Source: Streptosporangium album | GTDB lineage: Bacteria > Actinomycetota > Actinomycetes > Streptosporangiales > Streptosporangiaceae | Assembly: GCF_014203795.1 (NCBI RefSeq) | Contig: NZ_JACHJU010000002.1 | Span: forward strand, 434,001 to 498,000 | Direction of reading: 5' to 3' | DNA: 64,000 bases | In this document: positions 24,836-33,935 of the stretch, piece after piece | How the letters are laid out: the number at the start of each line of letters is the position of its first letter | How positions within the stretch are numbered: the first letter of the stretch is position 1 | Notes under the pieces: model-generated | What the model was told of the DNA's origin: nothing | Seen by the model: only the letters and a program-made list of their open reading frames with translations | Database searches by the model: none | Translations under genes and position numbers: made by a program

Positions 24836-26893
24836 TCAGTGCCTGCGCTTCCTGCCGCGGCCGCTGGGGCGGCCCCGGGAGCCGGGCGCCGGGTGCGGCA
24901 CGAGGCGCAGCCGGCTGCTCCGGGCCAGCATCGGCTCGTACACCAGCGCGCGCAGTTCCTCCAGGGCCGCTCGCGCGGGGTGCCCCGAGTCCAGCACCTC
25001 CGCGACGAACTCGGGCGCTTCCCTGCCCGCCGACTCGCTGAGCTGCTCCATGACGGCCTCGGGACCGCCCAGCTCCAGCAGGAGGACCAACCCCTCGGCC
25101 AATAGCAGTGCGTGCTCGTCGGCGGCGAGATCCTCGGGGCGCAGCTCTCCCGCCTCCAGGAGGGCGGTCAGGACGATGGGCCCCAGCACCGGATCATGCC
25201 GGAGCCCCGCCTGCATCGCCTGGCCGCGGGGGAGCGTCTCCACCAGGGTGGAGAGCATGGCGGAGGCACGGGTACGGAAGGGGCAGGCGCGTATGGCGTC
25301 CAGAAGCGGCTCGACGTCACCTCCGTGCGCCGCCAGCCAGCCTTCGAGCTCGACCGCAGCCGTCTCCCGGGTGTGGTGCTGGGCGAGCACGCCCAGCAGT
25401 TCGCCTGCCGTGGCGTCCACCAGCTCCCCGATCAGCGGGGCGTCCCGGCCGTCGGCGAGCATCCGCTCCCGTACGGCTCGCGTGCCCAGGGGCGTCAGCC
25501 GTACCAGCGGACCCGGCTCCGCCAGGCGTGGCAGGAGCCGGGCGCGTGCCTCGGGCGGCAGCGGCAGGTCGTCCTCGGTGAGCTCACCGAACTCACCGAA
25601 CTCGCCGAGAACGCCGGGACGCAGGTCACTGGAGTACAGCTCGTCGGGCACGCCGTGGCTCGGCTCGATGGCACCGAGGCCGGAAAGGGCGTCGAACACC
25701 GCGAGCAGGTCCTTCTCGACCTGGCGGCGCCAGACGTCCTGACGGAAGCCGTCCTCCTCGGAGTCGAGCAGGAAGTACTCCTGGCAGGCCAGCCATACCG
25801 TCTCCTGCAGCCGGGCCACGGGGATCGGGATCGGCATGCTGTACATCGTGTTCAGCACGTCGGGCAGCAGCACGTCGAACGCCGTGGCGAGCATCGAGGA
25901 GCGGGTCCACCCGAAGGTGGGCGTGCAGATCGCGGCGCCCAGCTCGAAGGTCGCCTCGAACGCGCGCTGCCACAGCGCCTCCGGGTCACGCAGGACGGGG
26001 GCGGCCTTGGCCACCCGGACCAGGCGGCCCGTGCGCACCCGCACCAGGCCCGTCTTCTTCGCCCACGCCAGCAGGAGGTTCACCTGGGGCATCTCTGCGG
26101 AGCTGCGCACCCGCAGATCCTGTTCCCCGGTGCCCAGCAGCGCTGCCAGCTCGCGGGCGCCGGCCAGCCGCAGGTTTCCGGTCTTGGTGAGGGGCTGCCC
26201 GTTTGTCCCCACCCAGCCGGTCAGGGCGGCCAGCTGCCGTACGACCTCGCTCCGGGCGGCCTCGGCGGCGAGTTCGGCGGCGGGAGGGAGGGCGACGGGA
26301 CGCTGGGTGAAGGCCCGCTCGTCGTTGGGCCCGGCACCGGTGAACTCGGCCTCGAGAAGCTTGTCGAGCACACCGGCGTCGAACCCTATCCGGCCCGTGT
26401 CGATGTCGCGCTGGAACCTGGCCACAGCCCTTTCGTCGTCGAGGAGGATGCCGTTGTCGAGGGCGATCTGCGCCCAGAACTTCCCGATGCCCTGCCGGGC
26501 CGGGTCGGCCAGCGCCGCCGGATACTCCGCCGCGGCCTCGGCCACGGCCGCCTCCAGCTCCGCCGGGGAGGCGCCCCGAGGGTCGCGCAGGCCGGACGCG
26601 GCGAGGTAACGCAGGAGCGTCAGCAGGCTTTCCGGTGCGGTGGCGAGGACATCCCGCTCGGCCGCGAGGTGCCGGGGAATCCATTCCAGAAGGAAACGCC
26701 GCACCTGCCGTGCGTCCCAGTGGGCCAGCCGCCCGTCGCGGCTGCGGTGCCGCGCGTCCAGGGCCGCCATCAGCATCGCCTCGTCGGCCCGCATGCCGTG
26801 CTCATCTGCCCAGGCGAGGCAGCGACGGACCAGCAGGTCCTTCGCCGACTCGAACTCCTCGGTCTCCTCCGGATCGAAATGCGTCCGCATCAT
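24836..26893 (-). CDS. Large hypothetical actinobacterial protein
   Basis: A 685-residue protein with no signal peptide or membrane segments, mostly helical and rich in Ala, Leu and Glu. It starts MMRTHFDPEETEEFESAKDL. Blocks include WIPRHLAAERDVL, NTMYSMPIPIPVARLQETVWL, a short repeat GEFGEFGELTEDDLPLP, and a basic tail (GSRGRPSGRGRKRRH) that could bind nucleic acid. I recognise no enzymatic motif. The gene is isolated, and codon use matches its neighbours. It is probably a real conserved protein of unknown role. Confidence 0.75.
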   Translation of the reverse strand: MMRTHFDPEETEEFESAKDLLVRRCLAWADEHGMRADEAMLMAALDARHRSRDGRLAHWDARQVRRFLLEWIPRHLAAERDVLATAPESLLTLLRYLAASGLRDPRGASPAELEAAVAEAAAEYPAALADPARQGIGKFWAQIALDNGILLDDERAVARFQRDIDTGRIGFDAGVLDKLLEAEFTGAGPNDERAFTQRPVALPPAAELAAEAARSEVVRQLAALTGWVGTNGQPLTKTGNLRLAGARELAALLGTGEQDLRVRSSAEMPQVNLLLAWAKKTGLVRVRTGRLVRVAKAAPVLRDPEALWQRAFEATFELGAAICTPTFGWTRSSMLATAFDVLLPDVLNTMYSMPIPIPVARLQETVWLACQEYFLLDSEEDGFRQDVWRRQVEKDLLAVFDALSGLGAIEPSHGVPDELYSSDLRPGVLGEFGEFGELTEDDLPLPPEARARLLPRLAEPGPLVRLTPLGTRAVRERMLADGRDAPLIGELVDATAGELLGVLAQHHTRETAAVELEGWLAAHGGDVEPLLDAIRACPFRTRASAMLSTLVETLPRGQAMQAGLRHDPVLGPIVLTALLEAGELRPEDLAADEHALLLAEGLVLLLELGGPEAVMEQLSESAGREAPEFVAEVLDSGHPARAALEELRALVYEPMLARSSRLRLVPHPAPGSRGRPSGRGRKRRH

Positions 26894-26905
26894 GAACCCC
26901 CGTAC

Positions 26906-27103
26906 TCATGTTGCCGCGACCGGGTCGAGTCGCTTTTCCCGATCGCTCTCGCTGTCCGTGTCATGTCCCGGCCTTCCCTTTCCTCCGGGAGGTATGTGCA
27001 GGTCGTCGGCCAGGAGGTTGTCGAGGACGAGTCCCTCCTCGACGCGCACGGGGTCCATCGTGCCATCATCGCCGACGGCGCGGGGTCCTATGAAGCCTGC
27101 CAT
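26906..27103 (-). CDS. Possible small protein
   Basis: A 65-residue frame beginning MAGFIGPRAVGDDGTMDPVR, polar and acidic toward the C-terminus. There is no ribosome-binding site and no recognised family. It lies between the 685-residue protein and the PLP enzyme. It may be the remnant of a longer gene, and I cannot exclude chance. Confidence 0.3.
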   Translation of the reverse strand: MAGFIGPRAVGDDGTMDPVRVEEGLVLDNLLADDLHIPPGGKGRPGHDTDSESDREKRLDPVAAT

Positions 27104-27147
27104 CGTCGAGAAGGCAGGGAACCGCTGATTCGGCGTAGATTATCCGG

Positions 27148-28101
27148 ATGATCAGTGCGTGGGCGGTGGAGGCGGTTGCACGGCTGGACGCGGAGAGGGA
27201 GCGGACGCCCGCCACGCCGCTGCGCCGGTTCCCGCTGCCCGACGGGTGGCAGGTGCGGCTGTGGCTGAAGGACGAGTCGACGCAGCCGACGGGCAGCCTC
27301 AAGCACCGGCTGGCGCGCGCCCTCTTCCGTCAGGCGATCGCCTCGGGCCGGATCGCTGAGGGCACCACCGTGGTGGAGGCCACCGGGGGTGCGATGGCGG
27401 TCGCCCAGGCCCATTTCGCCCGGCTGCTCGGTCTGCCGTACATCGCGGTCATGCCGGAGAAGTCCTCTGGGGAGGGCGTCGAACGGCTGGGCGGCACCTG
27501 CAGGCATGTCGACCCGCCCCTGGCCATCTACGGCGAGGCCGAGAAGCTGGCCGAGGAGGTCGGCGGTCACTACCTGGACCACTACGCCGCGGCCGCGGCT
27601 GTCGACTGGCACGGGGGAGACTTGGCGGAGGAGCTGTTCGGGCAGGTGGCGGAGTGCCCGCACTGGGTCGTGGTCGACCCGGAGAACTCCGCCTACTTCC
27701 CGGGCTGGGCCAGCGGCGCCGCCGACTACAGCACCGGCATGCCGTCCCGGATCGAGGGGATCGGCCGGCCGCGGATGGAGCCGGGGTTCGTCCCCGACCT
27801 CGTCGACCTGGTCGTCCCCGTGCCGGATGCCGCCAGCGTGGCCGCCGCCCGCCGGGTGCGCCAGGACACCGGACTGCCGGTCGGCGCCGCCACGGGCACG
27901 AACCTGTGGGGTGCGCTGGAGCTCATCACGCGGATGCGCGCCCAGCACGTCCGCGGCGACGTGGTGACCGTGATCGGCGACGCCGATCCGCGCCACCTGC
28001 GGACCTGCCATGACGACGCCTGGGCGGAGAGCAGAGGACTGGACTGGCGGCCGCACGCGACACGGCTGGAACGCCTGCTCGACCACGGGGAGCCCTGGTA
28101 G
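27148..28101 (+). CDS. PLP-dependent cysteine synthase-family protein with an internal deletion
   Basis: A 317-residue fold-type II PLP enzyme related to the actinobacterial cysteine synthase/cystathionine beta-synthase group. K52 in QPTGSLKHRLA is the PLP lysine. Later family blocks are present: GLPYIAVMPEKSSGEGVERLGG, VVDPENSAYFPGW, IEGIGRPRMEPGF and GAATGTNLWGALEL. Between CPHWVVV and DPENSAYF about 25-30 residues are missing in frame, including the Gly-rich loop (GAGTGGTSAT in relatives) that holds the PLP phosphate. The reading frame is otherwise open. The protein is probably inactive, or has been repurposed. Confidence 0.75.
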   Translation: MISAWAVEAVARLDAERERTPATPLRRFPLPDGWQVRLWLKDESTQPTGSLKHRLARALFRQAIASGRIAEGTTVVEATGGAMAVAQAHFARLLGLPYIAVMPEKSSGEGVERLGGTCRHVDPPLAIYGEAEKLAEEVGGHYLDHYAAAAAVDWHGGDLAEELFGQVAECPHWVVVDPENSAYFPGWASGAADYSTGMPSRIEGIGRPRMEPGFVPDLVDLVVPVPDAASVAAARRVRQDTGLPVGAATGTNLWGALELITRMRAQHVRGDVVTVIGDADPRHLRTCHDDAWAESRGLDWRPHATRLERLLDHGEPW

Positions 28102-28149
28102 GGCAGGAGCACGGAGACGGACGCGCATGCGGGCTCACATCAACTATGC

Positions 28150-28239
28150 GTCACGCTGTCGGCGGCTGCCGAAGGCTGCGACGTCATCGTGGCAGGCGGA
28201 TACCTGGTGATGGCTGCGGACTCTCAAAGCTCATTCTGA
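28150..28239 (+). pseudogene. Possible glycosyltransferase remnant
   Basis: About 29 codons read LSAAAEGCDVIVAGGYLVMAADSQ before a stop, reminiscent of the N-terminal region of UGT-like glycosyltransferases (AA.GADVIV..GL...A...AE). Nothing around it supports a full gene. Confidence 0.25.
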
Positions 28240-28248
28240 ACCGAGTTC

Positions 28249-28957
28249 TTAGACGGCGAAGAGCTCGGTCGCGAGTTCGTCGAGAGTGGCGATGTCGTGG
28301 AGCGGGAGCACGGCTGCGACGGGTTCGAAGACGTCCATCGTGTGGTGCTGGGCGAGGCCCCGCGCCTGGCGGTGCAGGGCAAGGCCCAGCGCCTGACGGG
28401 GAAAGTCTTTGCCGACCGGCCAGTCGCAGGCGTCCAGGAACACCCGCAACAGCGCCTTGTCGCAGCGGAACGCGGCGCGGTGGAGCTGGCAGAGCTCATA
28501 GTGCCGATCGGTCACGATCGCATCGCCCCAGTCGATGATCCCCGTGAGCCGGCCGTTCTCGACGAAGGCGTGCCGGCCGGTCAGGTCACCGTGGACGAAG
28601 ACGCGGTCGAACGGCTCGAGCCGGGCGAGGTAGTCGTCAACCTGCTCGACCAGATGAGGCGGCAGCGAACTTCGCTCGGCGGCTGCGGCCACGTTCGGGG
28701 GCGGCCAGCCGGCGTCGGTCACGATGCCCGAGGGGCGCAGCGCGTGCACGCGCCGTACCTGTCGTCCCAGGTCCGCGGCGACCGCGAGCCGTTGCTCGGC
28801 GGACAGCGCGGCGTTCTCCCAGGGGACCCCGGACATCCGCGTGGTGATCAGATAGGGCCACGGGCCGGGGGCGTCGTCGAACAGCCGTCCCTCGCCCAGC
28901 AGGCGGGGCGCGGCGATGTCCGGGGCGGTGGTGAGCAGGGTCTTCGCCGCGCGCGAT
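28249..28957 (-). pseudogene. Aminoglycoside phosphotransferase-family kinase, N-lobe lost
   Basis: The catalytic lobe is intact: VFVHGDLTGRHAFVENGRL (HGDL, with Arg for the usual Asn/Asp context) and GIIDWGDAIV (metal-binding Asp). Upstream the frame continues as APDIAAPRLLGEGRLFDDA and PWPYLITTRMSGVPW without a start, back to a stop near 28960. The nucleotide-binding N-lobe that should precede KTLLTTAPD is missing. An internal ATG at 28836 could give a 195-residue C-lobe. Loss of the ATP site makes kinase activity unlikely. Confidence 0.7.
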
Positions 28958-29099
28958 CAGTGTCGCCCGTGCGAAAGCCGTGGTGCAAACCGGTGTCGGT
29001 CGGGCCCCGGCGCGCGGGCGGCGCCGGCGTCTGTGCTCGGCGATGCACGTGACGTCGGGCCAAGCGTGATCTGGAGGGGGCGAAAGCTAGCATGGAAGC

Positions 29100-30212
29100 A
29101 TGGGCGCCGGTCCGGTGACGTTGTTCCTCTGCGGCGACGTCATGCTCGGCCGCGGCGTCGACCAGATCCTTCCGCACCCCGGTGACCCGGCGCTGCGGGA
29201 GAGGCATGTCCGGGACGCCCGGACCTACGTTGATCTGGCGGAGGCGGTGAACGGCAGGATTCCCCAACCGGTCGACCCCTCCTGGCCGTGGGGGGATGCC
29301 CTGCAGGCGCTGGAGGAGGCCGCGCCCGATGTCCGGGTGGTGAATCTGGAGACGAGCGTCACCCGGAGCGATGAGTTCGCCTCGGGGAAGGCCGTGCACT
29401 ACCGGATGGATCCGGCCAACCTTCCCTGCCTGGCCGCCGTACGGCCCGACGTCTGCGTGCTGGCGAACAACCACGTCATGGACTTCGGCCGTCGAGGTCT
29501 GGAGGAGACGCTCGACGCCCTGGCCGGTGCGGGGCTGAGGGCGGTGGGGGCCGGCCGGGAGGCGAACGAGGCGCGGCGGCCGGCGATCGTCACCGTCGAG
29601 GGGGGCAGGCGGGTCCTGGTCTTCTCCTGTGGGACGCCGTCCAGTGGCATTCCGCCGGAATGGGCGGCGGCCCCGGACCGTGCCGGTGTCGATTTCGTCC
29701 CCGAGCTGTCGGACGCCGCGGCGTCCGAGGTGGCCGGCCGGGTGCGGCAGGTGAAGCGCCCCGGTGACGTCGTGGTCGTCTCCATTCATTGGGGGTCCAA
29801 CTGGGGTTACGGCGTCTCCCGAGATCAGACGCGCTTCGCGCACCGCCTGGTCGATGGCGGTGCCGACGTCGTGCACGGGCACTCCTCGCACCATCCCCGG
29901 CCTGTCGAGGTGTACCGTGACGGGCTCATCCTGTATGGCTGCGGTGACTTCATCGACGACTACGAGGGCATCACCGGCTATGAGGAGTACCGGGACGATC
30001 TGCGGCTGCTGTACTTGGTGTCGGTGGAGCCGGAGCCGGGAAAGCCGGCCGGTCTGCGGATGGTGCCCATGCAGGCCCGTCAGATGCGTCTCCATCACGT
30101 CTCGAGCGGAGACTCCGAGTGGCTGCAGGCGGTTCTCGACCGGGTCAGCCGTGGTTTCGGGTCGCGATTCGACCGAGAGCCGGACGGCACGCTCGCACTC
30201 CGGCGGACGTGA
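29100..30212 (+). CDS. CapA-family metallophosphatase-like protein
   Basis: A 370-residue protein of the CapA/PgsA family (calcineurin-like fold). Metal and catalytic motifs appear in order: LCGDVMLGRGVD, VNLETSVTRSDE, LANNHVMDFGRRGLEETLDAL, VSIHWGSNWGYGVS, VVHGHSSHHPRPVEVY and LYGCGDFIDDYEG. No signal peptide is visible, unlike secreted members. CapA proteins were linked to poly-gamma-glutamate synthesis; stand-alone soluble members are of unsettled function. The ATG is at 29100. The gene ends at a strong bidirectional terminator. Confidence 0.9.
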   Translation: MGAGPVTLFLCGDVMLGRGVDQILPHPGDPALRERHVRDARTYVDLAEAVNGRIPQPVDPSWPWGDALQALEEAAPDVRVVNLETSVTRSDEFASGKAVHYRMDPANLPCLAAVRPDVCVLANNHVMDFGRRGLEETLDALAGAGLRAVGAGREANEARRPAIVTVEGGRRVLVFSCGTPSSGIPPEWAAAPDRAGVDFVPELSDAAASEVAGRVRQVKRPGDVVVVSIHWGSNWGYGVSRDQTRFAHRLVDGGADVVHGHSSHHPRPVEVYRDGLILYGCGDFIDDYEGITGYEEYRDDLRLLYLVSVEPEPGKPAGLRMVPMQARQMRLHHVSSGDSEWLQAVLDRVSRGFGSRFDREPDGTLALRRT

Positions 30213-30252
30213 GCGGGTGGGTGCGGAGAATCGGAGCGATCCCCTGCGACAT

Positions 30253-30298
30253 GCGGGCGGGGCGCCTCTCACCTGATCGTGAGGGACGCCCCGCCCGC
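30253..30298. terminator. Bidirectional terminator between convergent genes
   Basis: Perfect 12-bp outer arms GCGGGCGGGGCG and CGCCCCGCCCGC, with inner pairing CCTCTCAC/GTGAGG. It lies between the CapA gene and the M64 peptidase gene, which converge here. Confidence 0.8.
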
Positions 30299-30314
30299 CC
30301 TGTCGTCCCCGGTG

Positions 30315-32621
30315 TCAGTCGTCGTGCTCGTCCACGCCCTTCTCGGGGACGTTGCTGGACCGTACGGCCTCGTAGGCCTTGTCCCGGGCCTTGGGCCGCG
30401 GGTCGTCGACGAGACCGGCGCACTGGCCGCTACCGGTGATCTGGTTGGACACCCCGGCGTCGGACGGCGCGGGCGTGTTGCCGCTGCAGGACAGCGCGCC
30501 GTGGATGCTGGTGCCCGCCATGACGAGGGCGTCGACGGTGGTGTTGCCGGCCAGCAGCGTCGCGCCCTTGATGTCCGAGCTGGCGATGATCAGCTGGCCG
30601 GTGGTGCCGGAGATGACGACCGCACCGCTGACCCGAGCCTTGAGCAGGTGCACCTCGGCGGCGGTGGACGCGGTGACCGCTCCGCTGATCGTGCCGCCGT
30701 TCACCACCAGGGACGCGCCGGAACCGACCGTCACCCCGCCGTTGACCTGGGCGTTGTTCAGGCAGGTGACGCCGGAGCGGACGGAGAGCGACCCGTTCTT
30801 CACGCCGGTGATCGTGGTGGTGCAGGCGGGCGGGGCCGCGAGGGTCGTGACCCTGAAGCTCTTGGCCGTGCCGTAGTTGCCGCTCGGGTCGATCGAGCGA
30901 TACTCGACGGTGTGCCTGCCGCGGGGCAGCTTGCCGTACGTGAGGCTGTCGATGACGGTGCCGCTCTCGCTGAACGTCCACGGCAGGGCGGCGGAGGTCG
31001 GCCAGCCGAAGTAGTTGAACCAGCCGTCGCCGTCCACGCGGGATTCGTGCACGACGTACCCGTCCTGGTCGTCGCCGCCGGTGAGCTTCATGGTGAAGGG
31101 GCTGTTGTAGACATAGGCGTCGCCGGACTTGACCAGTGGCTCGGAGAGCTCGTAGCCGGTCGTGGGCAGCGTGTTGTCGACGGTCCAGGATCGCGTGTCG
31201 CCGCCGGAGGTGGCGGTGAGAGTGTGGCTGCCGGGGGCGAGCGTGAGCCCTCCCAGATCCAGGTCCTCGTCGCTCCCGTCAAGCCGCGCGCCGTCCAGCG
31301 CCCAGGTGACGGCGGGGATGCCGTCGTCGGGGTGGGTGGTCTCGGCGTAGACCACCTCGTCGCGGCCGACGGCGCGGCCGGTGGGTGTGGAGGAGAGCAG
31401 ACCGGCGCCGACCGCGGCGGGGGTGGTGGTCACGGTCGTGTCCACCGTCCAGGTGCGGGTCGCGGTGAGAGCGCTGGAGCGGATGGCGGGGTCCCGCACG
31501 AAGTCGGTCGGGTCGACGACGGTCGCCTTCACCGTGTGCGTGCCGGACGGCAGGTTCAGCGTGCGGAGGTCGAGCGTGGTGCGGTCGCCCGGCAGTTCGG
31601 TGCCGTCGACGCTCCACGTGGTGGTCAGCGAGTGGCTGTTGGGGTGCAGCGGCTCGACCCAGAGCACCCGGTCGGCGCCGACCCGCGACGTCGTGGGCGT
31701 ACTGTCCTGGATGAGGCCGACCTTGGCGGAGATCTTCTGGGTCATGACCTCACGGCTGACCTGGTCGTAGTAGTAGCCCAGCGTCCTCATGATGGAGTGC
31801 TTGCTCGGCCGCCAGACGCCGCTGCTGTAGTACAGGCCGCCCTCGTGGCGGCCGATGGTGCCGCCCGCCTCGCTCGGCTCTCCCAGCCAGCGCCACCACT
31901 TCTTCCGCTGGTCCTTTATCTGCTGCTCGGTCAGCAGGGTGTGGTGCGTGGAGCCGGGCTCGGATCCGGAGTAGGCGCCACCGTCCACGCCTCGCGTGTA
32001 GTAGGTGTACTCGTCCTGCAACCCGCCCAGCGAGTGGCCGATCTCGTGCGGCGCGATGAGGGCCGACATCGCGTTGTGGCCCGAGGAGGTGGCATAGGCG
32101 CCGCCCGCTCCGCCGTAGGTCCCGCTGTTGCCCAGGGCCAGGATCTGCCGGTTGCCGCTGCTGGTCCCCGTCACCAGGTTGGCGTACGAGGTGGCCGCCG
32201 AATTGCTCATGGTGATCAGCCGCTGGACGCTGGCGGGGTTGCAGCCGCCCCAGAAACCCATGCTCAGCGGGGTGTTCTTCTTCCCGGAGGCCAGATCGGG
32301 GTCACAGTCGATGCCGGACTCGCCGGAGACGATGTCCACCCGGTAGACGTTGAAGTAATTGCGGTAGGACTTGTACGGCTCGATCGACCACATCACGTTG
32401 AGCTGCTGATCGGCGTCGGCGGCGAACGTGGACTGTTCGCCCTCGGTGTAGCCGTCGCCCATGATGATCAAATTGAACCGCTTGGCAGGGTCTCCCGTGA
32501 CCTGGAGCGGCACCACGGTGGCGCCGCCGACGGCGGCGCTGGCGGGTGCCATGGGAACGGTGAGCAAGGCGGCGGTCATCGAGACGGCCGCCAAGGCCGT
32601 GAGCGGCCTGGTGATACGCAT
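30315..32621 (-). CDS. Secreted M64-family (IgA-peptidase-like) zinc metallopeptidase
   Basis: A 768-residue exported protein. The signal peptide (LTALAAVSMTAALLTVPMAPASA) is followed by the peptidase domain beginning FNLIIMGDGYTEGEQ. The zinc site is HEIGHSLGGLQDEY (H192, E193, H196, with an acidic third ligand downstream). After about residue 330 come two or three Ig-like repeats (TWSVDGTELPGDRTTLDLR; TWALDGARLDG), then a beta-helix-like C-terminal region of short repeats (GGVTVGSGASLVVNGGTIS). The ATG at 32621 has GGAGG about 12 bases upstream. It probably degrades extracellular proteins. Divergent from a LysR regulator. Confidence 0.9.
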   Translation of the reverse strand: MRITRPLTALAAVSMTAALLTVPMAPASAAVGGATVVPLQVTGDPAKRFNLIIMGDGYTEGEQSTFAADADQQLNVMWSIEPYKSYRNYFNVYRVDIVSGESGIDCDPDLASGKKNTPLSMGFWGGCNPASVQRLITMSNSAATSYANLVTGTSSGNRQILALGNSGTYGGAGGAYATSSGHNAMSALIAPHEIGHSLGGLQDEYTYYTRGVDGGAYSGSEPGSTHHTLLTEQQIKDQRKKWWRWLGEPSEAGGTIGRHEGGLYYSSGVWRPSKHSIMRTLGYYYDQVSREVMTQKISAKVGLIQDSTPTTSRVGADRVLWVEPLHPNSHSLTTTWSVDGTELPGDRTTLDLRTLNLPSGTHTVKATVVDPTDFVRDPAIRSSALTATRTWTVDTTVTTTPAAVGAGLLSSTPTGRAVGRDEVVYAETTHPDDGIPAVTWALDGARLDGSDEDLDLGGLTLAPGSHTLTATSGGDTRSWTVDNTLPTTGYELSEPLVKSGDAYVYNSPFTMKLTGGDDQDGYVVHESRVDGDGWFNYFGWPTSAALPWTFSESGTVIDSLTYGKLPRGRHTVEYRSIDPSGNYGTAKSFRVTTLAAPPACTTTITGVKNGSLSVRSGVTCLNNAQVNGGVTVGSGASLVVNGGTISGAVTASTAAEVHLLKARVSGAVVISGTTGQLIIASSDIKGATLLAGNTTVDALVMAGTSIHGALSCSGNTPAPSDAGVSNQITGSGQCAGLVDDPRPKARDKAYEAVRSSNVPEKGVDEHDD

Positions 32622-32905
32622 GGCGGGGGGAACCTCCAGAGACCAATCGGGGAGTTCCTGCACTATCGTGCGTCGGCGCCCCGGGCGCACATCCCAAACA
32701 GGGATAACTCTGGCTTTATGGCTCCGTCGGGCGGGTGTGGCGGAAGTATCGCACTTCGCGTATCCCTCACGCATGGCACCCGGCTGGGCTGGGGAAATCG
32801 GGTTACCGGTCTGATGTGCCGTCCACCATGCGTGACCTCCGAAATGTCCTGTTAATCATGAAAAGGTATAGTCCTCATGTTATAGGCGTGAAGGGAGGGG
32901 CTGCC

Positions 32906-33859
32906 GTGCAGCTGGAGCTGCGTCACCTGCGTGTGATCTGCGCCATCGCCGACGCCGGGAGCCTCAGCAGGGCGGCCACCGCCGTCGGTGTGTCGCAGCC
33001 CGCGCTCACCGCCCAGCTTCAGCGGGTCGAGGGGGCGCTCGGCGGGCAGGTCTTCTGGCGCGGTCGCCTCGGCGTCACCCCCACCCCCTTCGGCCAGTTC
33101 GTGCTGACCCGGGCCAGGTCCATCCTGCTCACCGTGGACGAGCTGGTCACCGGCGTCAGCGCCTACGACGGCCAGTCGAACCTCGTCCGCATCGGCGGAT
33201 ACGTGACGCCCGTGCTGTCCGGTCTGCTCACCCGGCTCTTCGAGGTCCCCGGCGTGTCGATCACCGTGCACACCGAGTACTCCCCCCGGCTCCTCCTCGA
33301 CCTGCTGGCCTCCCGCCGCCTCGACGCGGTCACCCTCGTCGACTACCCGGGAAACGAGCTACCCACCCTTCCCTCGGTCGGCATGCGCCTGGTGGCCACC
33401 GAGCCGGTCTTCGTTCTCATGAGCAGCCGGCACCGGCTCGCCGCCGAGGAGGAGGTCAATCTGGCCGACCTCGCCGACGACGACTGGGTGATCTCGCCAC
33501 CCGACGGCGTCGGCTGGCCGGAATGCGTCTACTCCGCCTGCCAGGAGGCGGGCTTCACACCCCGGGTCCCGCACAGCATGAGCGAGCAGGCGGTGATCCG
33601 GCAGCTGGTCGCCGGCGGGCACGCGGTCTCACCCTGCCAGGCCACGGTGCAGGACGGTCCCGGGATCGTGGTGCGCCCGCTCGCCGGGAACCCTCTGTGG
33701 CTGCGGCACCTGGTGGCCTGGCGCCGCGACGGCCCGCTCGCCCAGCGCGCCCAGGAGCTGGCCGAGTTCGCGATGGAGGCGCACCGGGAGGCGATCGCCG
33801 AACGCCCCCACTACGTGGCCTGGACCGTCCGCAACGGAACCGCCGCGACCCTCGGCTGA
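32906..33859 (+). CDS. LysR-family transcriptional regulator
   Basis: A 317-residue LTTR. The N-terminal winged helix is LELRHLRVICAIADAGSLSR then GVSQPALTAQLQRVEGALGG, and the C-terminal substrate-binding domain follows. The GTG at 32906 follows AAGGGAGGGG by 6 bases; frames further upstream lack a ribosome-binding site. It is divergent from the M64 peptidase gene across a 284-base intergenic region that is locally AT-rich (about 32850-32885), so it may regulate that gene or itself. Confidence 0.9.
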   Translation: MQLELRHLRVICAIADAGSLSRAATAVGVSQPALTAQLQRVEGALGGQVFWRGRLGVTPTPFGQFVLTRARSILLTVDELVTGVSAYDGQSNLVRIGGYVTPVLSGLLTRLFEVPGVSITVHTEYSPRLLLDLLASRRLDAVTLVDYPGNELPTLPSVGMRLVATEPVFVLMSSRHRLAAEEEVNLADLADDDWVISPPDGVGWPECVYSACQEAGFTPRVPHSMSEQAVIRQLVAGGHAVSPCQATVQDGPGIVVRPLAGNPLWLRHLVAWRRDGPLAQRAQELAEFAMEAHREAIAERPHYVAWTVRNGTAATLG

Positions 33860-33935
33860 TCGCGCATGACGGCTTCGACGCTCTCGCCGGAAATTCGGGT
33901 GCGCGGAGCGTGCGCCTCTGCGAGGGTGCCTGACC

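Noticed and set aside
25112..27151. 679-codon open frame antisense to the large hypothetical protein
   Set aside because: Typical shadow composition; the minus-strand frame has better start context and amino-acid balance. The choice is less certain than elsewhere because neither protein is recognised.
30279..32855. 858-codon open frame antisense to the M64 peptidase
   Set aside because: No ribosome-binding site, low-complexity GADG-type composition, and a well-supported gene on the other strand.
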